Positions 6,307 to 12,648 of a DNA stretch of 14,722 nt are shown here, one piece after another. The notes beneath the pieces are model-generated. The model did not search any database and had not been told where the DNA came from. It worked only from the letters and a program-made list of their open reading frames with translations. The stretch's first letter is position 1. Each line of letters begins with the position of its first letter. The DNA lies in assembly GCA_029560455.1 (NCBI GenBank), contig JAKQKW010000364.1, positions 1-14,722 on the forward strand. The letters are read 5' to 3'. Origin of the DNA: Candidatus Rifleibacteriota bacterium. Its GTDB lineage: Bacteria > Riflebacteria > Ozemobacteria > Ozemobacterales > Ozemobacteraceae. Both the position numbers and the translations under genes were made by a program.

Positions 6307-7272
6307 ATGTATTTCTCTGATAGTTGCCGCTGTCGCCTGCCGTTTGTTGTAGCACTGCTTTTATGCCTGTCTTTCAGCTTTAACTGGTCTTATAAAAACA
6401 TCTGTGAACAAGCTCTGACAAAAACAGACATGCCCGGGTTGATTGCCAGTTTTGTACCGGAACGTCTGCGTTCGTTTGTTGCTGCTCGTTTCTGGGCCAG
6501 GGCCGACGAACTGATGCATCGCGGGCCTTTTCCCGGCAGTCGCCAGCAGTTTGTCGCCGGGTCTCTGAACGGCAATTCAGATATTGTACCATTGTTATAT
6601 GCGGTTATTGCCATTATGCCCGAAGAACTGGCGCCATATCAGCTTCTGTCGCGCTGTCTTGCCGGTCTGCAGACAGGCGGGCGCGAAAGCCTGCAGGTTT
6701 TACAGCAGGGAATCATCAACAACCCCGACCACCCGGCGGTGCATGAGCTTTATGCGGCTGCGGCCTGGCTGGTAATTTTTTCGGGTGGCGGCCGGCCCGC
6801 AATGATTTCTGCATCGAGATATCTCGAAAAGGCCACAGGTCTCTATTCAAAAGAGTCGATCAAGCTTTCTTCAGACCCGGCGTTCAATGCCGCGGCTTAT
6901 CAAACCCTGCTGGCCAGAATTTATCTCGAACTGGATGACCCGCAGAAAGCCATGCAGGCCTGGCATAAATCGGGGCAGAGTCTCGACGGGGCAAAAGACA
7001 GACTGGCGGAAATTTTGAGAATTTTTCGCGATAGTGGGCGATTGCCTGATGAGAAGTTTCCCTCGATTATGACAGAAAGCCTTCACAGCGGCGCGTCTCA
7101 ACAATCTGAGCCTGCTCGCCACCACGAAAACAGCGAAGATCATGGAGAATGCGAACTTTGTCATGACCAGATGCCTGAAACCCCGCCGTCGCGGCCTTTT
7201 AATCGGCCTCTAGTGGCGGGGTTTCTTGTGGGTTTGCTGTTGCTGACCCGAAAAATCAGGGCTCGCGGTTAA
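6307..7272 (+). CDS. Bitopic TPR-like protein with His/Cys-rich CxxCH segment
   Basis: 321 residues. Residues 11-26 form an N-terminal membrane segment or signal anchor. Residues 301-314 (LVAGFLVGLLLL) followed by TRKIRARG form a C-terminal span with a basic cytoplasmic tail. The middle is therefore predicted periplasmic. Residues about 106-150 and 193-225 look like TPR helical pairs (for example AAAYQTLLARIYLELDDPQK). Just before the last span, residues 272-286 (HHENSEDHGECELCH) cluster four histidines, two cysteines and several acidic residues, including C-x-x-C-H (282-286), the c-type heme attachment motif. A single heme is possible, as is binding of another metal; neither is shown. The gene lies 3 bases after the permease and is probably an accessory subunit of that exporter. 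Its 3' end overlaps the SLH gene by 17 bases, tail to tail. Family not recognised. Confidence 0.8.
   Translation: MYFSDSCRCRLPFVVALLLCLSFSFNWSYKNICEQALTKTDMPGLIASFVPERLRSFVAARFWARADELMHRGPFPGSRQQFVAGSLNGNSDIVPLLYAVIAIMPEELAPYQLLSRCLAGLQTGGRESLQVLQQGIINNPDHPAVHELYAAAAWLVIFSGGGRPAMISASRYLEKATGLYSKESIKLSSDPAFNAAAYQTLLARIYLELDDPQKAMQAWHKSGQSLDGAKDRLAEILRIFRDSGRLPDEKFPSIMTESLHSGASQQSEPARHHENSEDHGECELCHDQMPETPPSRPFNRPLVAGFLVGLLLLTRKIRARG
7177..7225. terminator. Perfect 11-bp inverted repeat, candidate bidirectional terminator
   Basis: GAAACCCCGCC (7177-7187) and GGCGGGGTTTC (7215-7225) are exact reverse complements with a 27-base loop that holds a further GGCC/GGCC pair. It lies inside the 3' end of the TPR-like gene and just past the SLH gene stop, so it could end transcription of the convergent SLH gene, and partly the plus-strand operon, which reads TTTCTTGTGGGTTT after the stem. 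No strong T-run follows on the minus strand, so intrinsic termination is only a hypothesis; processing or mRNA protection are alternatives. Confidence 0.45.
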
Positions 7273-8443
7273 GGATCTTGTGAATTCTCTCGCGGCGTTC
7301 CTGAAGAATTTTTTTGAATGCTTCAAGATCATCGCGGGTAGCGGTTCTGCTCTCTGTAATTCTGATCGGCTCTGGTTCGAGTTCTGTGATTACACGGTTG
7401 ATGAGGCCAAGCGCTTCAAACCTGGTTACCCTTTCGTTACCCTTGAAAAGGTTGTTGTTGTAACCCATTCTGATGCCACCCCGGGCCAGAATCTTCAATG
7501 ACTTGTCTACGGCACTGCCTTCTTTAACATCTGAGTAAAGAATATGATTGTCGGCTTCGCTATGGGGCAATGCTTCAGTAAGAACAGCGCCCATGCAGGC
7601 AAGCATGTTACGGGTCACCTCGATGTTTCTGGCTTTGCTTTCGATATGTTTGATTCGAGCAGTATAGGCTGGTTTGTCGAGACGCCCGAGAATGCCCTGA
7701 ATGATCAGACTGAGATCTTTTACGCTGAGTGAACCGGTCCCATTAAGACGTTTGCCAAGATTGGTCAGGTCAAAAGCTCCGGCTTTTCTCAGATTGAGCA
7801 GCGGCGCAGTCATGTAATGATCCTGCATGACATCTTCGAAAAGAGCGATGCGCGTCGGGGTTCGGCTTGTCGTCGCCAGATCGAAAAAGCGCTTGAGAAG
7901 TATGAGCGCTTCTTTAACTTTAAGATTGTCGTCAGGCCTGAACTGGCCAGCACTTGACCCCTGAATCAGCCCGGAAGTAATAGCAAATGTGAGGCTTTCA
8001 CGATACTTTTCTTCCGGTTGCCAGTCTCTGAACCCGAGAGAAGCTTCGAAAGAAGGCCTGGGAATCAGTTCACTCTGCCAGCCATGCATGACTGAGCGCA
8101 ACAGAGCCTCACAGCCTTCGCGGCGGCTGATACCTTTTTTTGCAGGGCCGATCTTTATGATGCCGAGCTTCTGAAGCTCTTTCAGATCAAAATTGGTTAC
8201 CAGACCGCTTTCAACTAGAACACCGTTGAGACCACGATTGAAAGCATGCTCAGAAATGTAGCTTTCAAGCATTTTCTGGTTCAACTGCGTGGCATCGAAC
8301 AGCCCGATCTGCTGTGAAAACTGGATTTCGGCACTGAGGCGGGCCTTTCCGGCAGCCTGCAGAGAGGAAATTTCACCGGCAGAAGTCCAGGTGATGGCAG
8401 CAAGTAAAAGCCCGGCCACAAACTCTTTTTTACCGATACGCAT
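7256..8443 (-). CDS. Secreted S-layer homology (SLH) repeat protein
   Basis: 395 residues from the ATG at 8443, preferred over an ATG at 8464 because GGAGGG (8449-8454) lies 5 bases before it while the upstream ATG has no ribosome site. Residues 1-30 (MRIGKKEFVAGLLLAAI and on) are a signal peptide. Three SLH-type units are seen: about 138-186 (FRDWQPEEKYRESLTFAI with GLIQGSSAGQFRPDDN, the clearest), about 201-252 (FEDV ... LSVKDLSLIIQGIL, divergent), and about 303-352 (YSDVKEGSAVDKSLKIL with VTRFEALGLINRVI). A fourth, degenerate unit (about 86-119) may precede them. SLH domains bind pyruvylated or other secondary cell-wall polymers and, in diderms, can tether the outer membrane to peptidoglycan. 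The last 40 residues are charged and helical. No enzymatic domain is visible. It is a single-gene unit, convergent with the ABC operon. Confidence 0.85.
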   Translation of the reverse strand: MRIGKKEFVAGLLLAAITWTSAGEISSLQAAGKARLSAEIQFSQQIGLFDATQLNQKMLESYISEHAFNRGLNGVLVESGLVTNFDLKELQKLGIIKIGPAKKGISRREGCEALLRSVMHGWQSELIPRPSFEASLGFRDWQPEEKYRESLTFAITSGLIQGSSAGQFRPDDNLKVKEALILLKRFFDLATTSRTPTRIALFEDVMQDHYMTAPLLNLRKAGAFDLTNLGKRLNGTGSLSVKDLSLIIQGILGRLDKPAYTARIKHIESKARNIEVTRNMLACMGAVLTEALPHSEADNHILYSDVKEGSAVDKSLKILARGGIRMGYNNNLFKGNERVTRFEALGLINRVITELEPEPIRITESRTATRDDLEAFKKILQERRERIHKILNREP

Positions 8444-8705
8444 AAGCGCCCTCCAGCGAGTCATTTTTTCAGTAACCCGCTATCGGCAGCAGTCTGCACT
8501 TAATTAACGAAAAATTCTACGGCCAACTGTTTTGTGATCGAGAAATGTTCAAAGAGGTGTTTATGCAAAATGCTGCAGATGAGATTTTAGCTTGCGTTTG
8601 TTGCCGGTTTAAAAACTAAAATCCTTAGAGTGGCATTTTTAATGGCAAAATTAACCTTTTAAGAGTAAAAAAATGCCATTTTCAGGCTTGATTTTTTTGA
8701 ATTTA
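8444..8705. other. AT-rich intergenic region between SLH and hydrolase genes
   Basis: 262 bases with no supported gene. It should hold the SLH gene promoter (minus strand) and the 3' end of the hydrolase transcript. I find no promoter with both boxes well matched: TTGCCA at 8642-8647 read on the minus strand is a fair -35 but lacks a good -10 at the right distance. The region is clearly richer in A and T than its surroundings, and its rightward half holds the inverted repeat listed separately. Confidence 0.5.
8631..8678. repeat. 10-bp inverted repeat with extra TGGCA copy
   Basis: TGGCATTTTT (8631-8640) and AAAAATGCCA (8669-8678) are perfect reverse complements separated by 28 bases; a further TGGCA lies at 8643-8647. 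On the minus strand this follows the hydrolase stop by about 28 bases, and the AT-rich stem with a run of seven Ts could aid termination. It could equally be a pair of regulator half-sites upstream of the SLH gene. Neither role is shown. Confidence 0.4.
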
Positions 8706-9686
8706 TCAGTGTTTTCGCTGGTCCGACCCGCCGTCGAGTCTGATGCGGTCGCGGTGTCTTTTGACGAAGTGCACTGTGAAACCCTGAACTTTGGCAAGGT
8801 CGTAAGCCGAGCTGAAAGGACGGGCGTCGACAATACGATTGGCTTTGGGCAGTTCGATATTGAAAAATGCCGCCAGTTGCTCGGCAGTGGCAGAGTTGAT
8901 ATTTATCTGATCTGCTGTGGCGGCGGCAGGTGCATCATCACCCTGCCATTCGGCAGAAAGGTCTGTGCCTGTGGCTGGCTGCTGCTGACTGCCGGTGTCG
9001 AGGGGCCGCCCGCCTTCAATGAAAACGCCGAGCCAGAAGTCGATGATGTTGCCGGTTGCAGCTGTCAGCTGGCGCCGTGACATTTCCATGACATCGGGCA
9101 GACCCTGGCCGCCGCCGCGATAGGCGCGGTCTATTGCATCATACTCACGATGGGCGATGCCTGCCATTTCCTTGACACGCTGATCCACATCGGTGACCGG
9201 CCGGTAGCTCACTTCAGGCAGTTGCAGATTGCGCAGTTCCTTATTGAGGTCGCGCTCATACCTGATATGATACTCTGACTCATCGGGATTGCGCTCACTG
9301 CCGGCGGTGTGCAGCGGCTGATTCAGATCGGCGATGTAATGCGACATCAGGCCAAGCATGTAGGCGATTTTTTCGGGCTCAGACTGGTTGCGAATCAGAC
9401 CGGCTGTGGTGTTGAAAAGGTCTTTGATGCGATAAAGTCCGTCAACCATTGACCCGTCGGGGTGATAGACATGGTTGGTGAAGTCTTTTATCAGCGTGTC
9501 GGGGTCGGTCGAGCCCTTGAGAAAACTGGCTTTATGCCCGGCAAACTGGTTTCTGAAAGCATCCGGCATCAGCCGCACTGCATCTGCGGTAAGCTTTCGA
9601 TGTGTGTGATACGACCAGGCTCCGGCTGTGCCACAGCAAAAAATCAAAGCCAGACACAGATAGAACGTAAAAATGCGGTATTTCAT
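8706..9686 (-). CDS. Secreted zinc phospholipase C/P1-type hydrolase with C-terminal HhH domain
   Basis: 326 residues; ATG at 9684-9686 with AAGGA about 9 bases upstream. Residues 1-23 are a signal peptide, and cleavage before W24 would leave the N-terminal Trp that coordinates zinc in this superfamily. All other zinc ligands of Bacillus phospholipase C have counterparts: H29, D61, H72 (NHVYHPDG), H116 and D120 (LMSHYIADLNQPLHT), H126, H140 and E144 (EYHIRYE). The H-x3-D-x5-H-x13-H-x3-E spacing is identical. The enzyme cleaves phosphodiester bonds in phospholipids or, in the S1/P1 branch, in single-stranded nucleic acid. After an Ala/Thr/Gln-rich linker (230-258), residues 259-316 form a ComEA-like helix-hairpin-helix (ININSATAEQLAAFF, then ANRIVDARPFSSAYDLAKV), a fold that usually binds DNA. 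This pairing favours a nuclease over a lipase, by inference. The gene follows gspF by 92 bases and may encode a type II secretion substrate. Confidence 0.88.
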   Translation of the reverse strand: MKYRIFTFYLCLALIFCCGTAGAWSYHTHRKLTADAVRLMPDAFRNQFAGHKASFLKGSTDPDTLIKDFTNHVYHPDGSMVDGLYRIKDLFNTTAGLIRNQSEPEKIAYMLGLMSHYIADLNQPLHTAGSERNPDESEYHIRYERDLNKELRNLQLPEVSYRPVTDVDQRVKEMAGIAHREYDAIDRAYRGGGQGLPDVMEMSRRQLTAATGNIIDFWLGVFIEGGRPLDTGSQQQPATGTDLSAEWQGDDAPAAATADQININSATAEQLAAFFNIELPKANRIVDARPFSSAYDLAKVQGFTVHFVKRHRDRIRLDGGSDQRKH

Positions 9687-9778
9687 GCCTTTTTCCTTGA
9701 TTGTCAGTTCAGCCCGTGCTCAGAATTTCCCGCCAGGCCCACTTTATTCTACCACACCACGCAACCTGGCATTCTGGC
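9687..9778. other. Short gap between gspF and the hydrolase gene
   Basis: 92 bases. On the minus strand a TAGAAT resembling a -10 box lies at 9746-9751, but there is no -35 box at the right distance. A 6-base pair GCCAGG (9732-9737) and CCTGGC (9765-9770) could form a weak, long-looped stem. The hydrolase may therefore be read through from gspF or have its own weak promoter; the sequence does not decide. Confidence 0.4.
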
Positions 9779-10978
9779 CTACATGAAGCGGTTCATCTCG
9801 TAGATGGGGAGAAGAACGCCAATCATGATGGCGCCGACCGCTGTGCCCATAATGACTATCAGGGCAGGTTCGAGAATCGTCAGAAAAAGTTCGGTGACTG
9901 AACGGTTGTCGGCTTCGAGTTCGGTAGCGGCTGAATACAGCATCGGTGCCAGTTCGCCTGAAGCTTCGCCAGCCTCGATCATCTGAATGACAAAAACCGG
10001 AAAGCCTTCAGAACTCTTCAACGCTTCTGAAAACGATGTGCCGCGTTCAAGAGCCTTTTCGACCTTCGCAAGGGCTTCGCTCTGCAACACCGAAGTTTCG
10101 TTTTCTCTGATGACTCTTATACATTCGAGAAGGGTTACGCCGCACTCAATCATCATGCCGGTGCTGCGCGCCCAGGTTTCCATGCGCATGCCTTCGATGA
10201 AACGACCCCAGATAGGCAGCTTCAGCTGCAGTTTTTCATACTGCCGGCGACTTCCGGGAAATCGCATCGCGATTTTAAACGCCACGAACAATCCCATCAG
10301 AGAAAGCGATATCAGCAGCCAGTTTGCCGAAAAAAAGTTGCTGAACGCGATCAGCCAGCGGGTGATCCAGGGCAGATCACCCTGAACGTCAGCAAACATG
10401 CGCGCGACTACCGGTACAAGATAGACCATCAGAAAGGCAAGCACGCCGATCGAAATTATGGCGGTGATGGCAGGGTAGGCGATCGCTGCGGTCAGGCGGC
10501 GACGATGATCGAGCTCGCGTTCAAGATGCGATGAAAGCTGCGCGAAAGCGAAGTCAAGCCGGCCGGTGGTTTCGCCAACTCTGATGACCGAAAGCAGGGC
10601 TGGCGCAAAAATGCTTTTCATTTCGCCCAGTACCCCCGAAAGATCACGGCCTTTTTCAATACCCTCGCGCAGAGTGACAAGGCTGCTGCGCCGGCTGGCC
10701 CAGGCAGCCTGAATTTCGATACCTGCCAGGGCTTTTGTCAGCGAAACTCCACCCTTCAGAAGAGCTGACAACTGACGTGCCAGACGGGCCTGCTCGGCCA
10801 GCGAAAACTGCCCGGCGCCAAAACTGCCGGTCTGCTCATCTGCTGCCGGTTCGATTGCGAAAGGCGCCAGGCCACGGCTTTTAACCGTCTGTCTGGCGGT
10901 CGCGACGTCATCGGCCTCGATCAGGCCGCTTACTTCGCTGCCATCGCGCTCATAGGCCTGGTATCTGAAAAGTGGCAC
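9779..10978 (-). CDS. gspF: Type II secretion inner-membrane platform protein GspF
   Basis: 399 residues, the usual length of GspF/PilC. The start is GTG (10976-10978), supported by GGGAGG at 10985-10990, 6 bases upstream and overlapping the end of gspE, which implies coupled translation. The N-terminus MPLFRYQAYERDGSEVSG matches the GspF opening (F-x-Y-x-A-x-D-x-x-G). Two repeated T2SSF domains are seen at about 65-190 and 268-392, each with its G-E-x-x-G motif: VGETTGRLD (134-142) and AGEASGELA (336-344). Membrane spans lie at about 168-192, 215-236 and 366-391. GspF sits in the inner membrane and couples the cytoplasmic ATPase to pseudopilus assembly. The order D-E-F supports a type II secretion system rather than type IV pili, though PilC-like function in a related pilus cannot be excluded from one gene. 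Confidence 0.95.
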   Translation of the reverse strand: MPLFRYQAYERDGSEVSGLIEADDVATARQTVKSRGLAPFAIEPAADEQTGSFGAGQFSLAEQARLARQLSALLKGGVSLTKALAGIEIQAAWASRRSSLVTLREGIEKGRDLSGVLGEMKSIFAPALLSVIRVGETTGRLDFAFAQLSSHLERELDHRRRLTAAIAYPAITAIISIGVLAFLMVYLVPVVARMFADVQGDLPWITRWLIAFSNFFSANWLLISLSLMGLFVAFKIAMRFPGSRRQYEKLQLKLPIWGRFIEGMRMETWARSTGMMIECGVTLLECIRVIRENETSVLQSEALAKVEKALERGTSFSEALKSSEGFPVFVIQMIEAGEASGELAPMLYSAATELEADNRSVTELFLTILEPALIVIMGTAVGAIMIGVLLPIYEMNRFM

Positions 10979-10980
10979 AA

Positions 10981-12633
10981 TCAGCCTCCCTGCCAGCAGA
11001 CACGCTCAATTTCGCTTTTCGATGTTACGCCCATGGCAACTTTATGCAGGCCGTTTTCATACAGACTGACCATGCCGCCCTTCTTTGCCTGAGCTCTTAT
11101 TTCATCGAGGCTGGCGCCGCGTCCAATCATCGCCGAAAGGCTTTCATCGATGACCATCATTTCGTAGATGCCGCAACGGCCCTTAAAACCTGTTCCGGAA
11201 CACTGTGGGCAGCCAGCCGCTGCCCATTCACCGGCTGCGCTCTGCTGCCGGCAGGCGCCGCAGAGTCTTCTCACCAGGCGTTGGGCCAATACCCCGATCA
11301 GGGTTGACGACACCAGATAGGGTTCGACGTTCATATCGATAAGTCTGACGGCAGCCGAAGCCGCGTCGTTGGTATGCAGAGTTGAAAACACCAGATGCCC
11401 GGTCAGACTTGACTGAATGGCCATCGAGGCGGTTTCGTCATCGCGGATTTCACCGACGAGAATGACGTCGGGGTCCTGACGCAGTATCGAACGCAGCCCG
11501 GCCGCAAAAGTGAAACCGATACGCGGCTTGACCGGAATCTGGCTCGCGCCCGGCAATTCATATTCGACCGGGTCTTCGAGGGTGATGATGTTGACATCGG
11601 GGCTGATGATGCGCATTATTGCACCATACAGAGTCGTGGTTTTGCCTGAACCGGTCGGGCCGGTGACGAGAAGAATGCCGTTCGGTCTTCGAATCAGTCG
11701 GTCGAAAGTCTGCAGCACCTCTTTGTCCATGCCCATCTGTTCCAGTGTCAGCAGTTCGGTCTTGCGGTCGAGCAGACGCATGACCACCCGTTCACCGTGC
11801 GCACACGGCACTGAACTGACGCGAATATCGACTTCGCGGTCGCCGAATCTCACCCTGATTTTGCCATCCTGGGGCAGGCGGCGTTCAGCGATGTCAAGCC
11901 CGGCCATGATTTTGATGCGCGAGGTGACCGGCGCATGCAGTTTGCGTGGCGGCGAAAACCGGTTGACCAGAACGCCATCGATACGGTAGCGGATACGAAA
12001 GCCCTCTGGCGAAAGCTCAAGATGAATATCAGAGGCCCGTTCACGCAGAGACTGAAAGATCAGGGTGTTGACGAATCTGACGACCGGCGCTTTGTTGGCC
12101 GATTCAAGCACGTCTTCGGGCTCGAAGTTTTCGAGGTTGCCGTCGACGTCTTCTTCGATGCTGATTGTCTCGATTATTTCCTGTGAATCGCGGCCACGGC
12201 CATAGGTCTCGTTAAGAGCGTTGCTGATGACACCGGGCGGTAGAACCACGAAACGCAGTTTCTTTTTGAACTTGCGGCTGAGTTCCTCGATAACCCCGGG
12301 TTTGAAAGGGTCGGCCGACGCCACGAACAGGGTGTCGTCGGTCTGGTGCATCGGAAAAGTCATATTGCGGCGCAGATGTTCGAGCGGAAAAAGTTCAAGA
12401 ATGCCGTTATCGATATCGGCCGGGTCGATTACCTGCGCGAATTCGAACCCCCATTGCAGGGCGAGGGCAGAAAAAAGTGCCTGTTCATCGATGTAACCGC
12501 TGTCGACAAGAATTTCCCCGAGCAGGCGGCGAACGGGAACAGCGGTCTGCTGCCGCAGCGCCTCATCGAGCATCTCGGGCGAGATCTCGCCGCGCTCGAC
12601 AAGAATCTGCCCGAGCTTTTGCCGGTTTTTCAT
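10981..12633 (-). CDS. gspE: Type II secretion assembly ATPase GspE with MshEN-like N-terminus
   Basis: 550 residues; ATG at 12631-12633, 15 bases after the gspD stop, without a strong ribosome site. Two 24-residue units, KLGQILVERGEISPEMLDEAL and on (6-29) and LLGEILVDSGYIDEQALFSAL and on (37-60), match the tandem L-G-x-x-L-x-x-x-G motif of MshEN domains, some of which bind cyclic di-GMP. The ATPase core has Walker A GPTGSGKT (325-332), the Asp box TLEDPVEYE (351-359), Walker B ILVGEIRD (391-398) with E395, and the His box TGHLVFSTLHTN (411-422). A tetracysteine zinc site is formed by C458, C461, C475 and C478, with a shorter gap (13 residues) than in Vibrio EpsE, followed by GRCGIYE. It powers pseudopilus assembly on the cytoplasmic side together with GspF. 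PilB is the alternative name, but the neighbours favour GspE. Confidence 0.95.
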   Translation of the reverse strand: MKNRQKLGQILVERGEISPEMLDEALRQQTAVPVRRLLGEILVDSGYIDEQALFSALALQWGFEFAQVIDPADIDNGILELFPLEHLRRNMTFPMHQTDDTLFVASADPFKPGVIEELSRKFKKKLRFVVLPPGVISNALNETYGRGRDSQEIIETISIEEDVDGNLENFEPEDVLESANKAPVVRFVNTLIFQSLRERASDIHLELSPEGFRIRYRIDGVLVNRFSPPRKLHAPVTSRIKIMAGLDIAERRLPQDGKIRVRFGDREVDIRVSSVPCAHGERVVMRLLDRKTELLTLEQMGMDKEVLQTFDRLIRRPNGILLVTGPTGSGKTTTLYGAIMRIISPDVNIITLEDPVEYELPGASQIPVKPRIGFTFAAGLRSILRQDPDVILVGEIRDDETASMAIQSSLTGHLVFSTLHTNDAASAAVRLIDMNVEPYLVSSTLIGVLAQRLVRRLCGACRQQSAAGEWAAAGCPQCSGTGFKGRCGIYEMMVIDESLSAMIGRGASLDEIRAQAKKGGMVSLYENGLHKVAMGVTSKSEIERVCWQGG

Positions 12634-12638
12634 CTGTC

Positions 12639-12648
12639 GCAGGCCTGC
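12639..12648. repeat. 10-bp perfect palindrome between gspD and gspE
   Basis: GCAGGCCTGC is its own reverse complement and fills most of the 15-base gap between the gspD stop and the gspE ATG. In RNA it has no loop, so it is not a usual hairpin. Pairing between transcripts, a protein site or chance are all possible. Confidence 0.3.

Noticed and set aside
8444..8464. Upstream ATG for the SLH protein at 8464
   Set aside because: It has no ribosome site. GGAGGG is spaced ideally for the ATG at 8443, which also gives a cleaner signal peptide.
9732..9770. GCCAGG/CCTGGC inverted repeat after gspF as a terminator
   Set aside because: Only 6 paired bases with a 27-base loop and no T-run on the minus strand; too weak to call.
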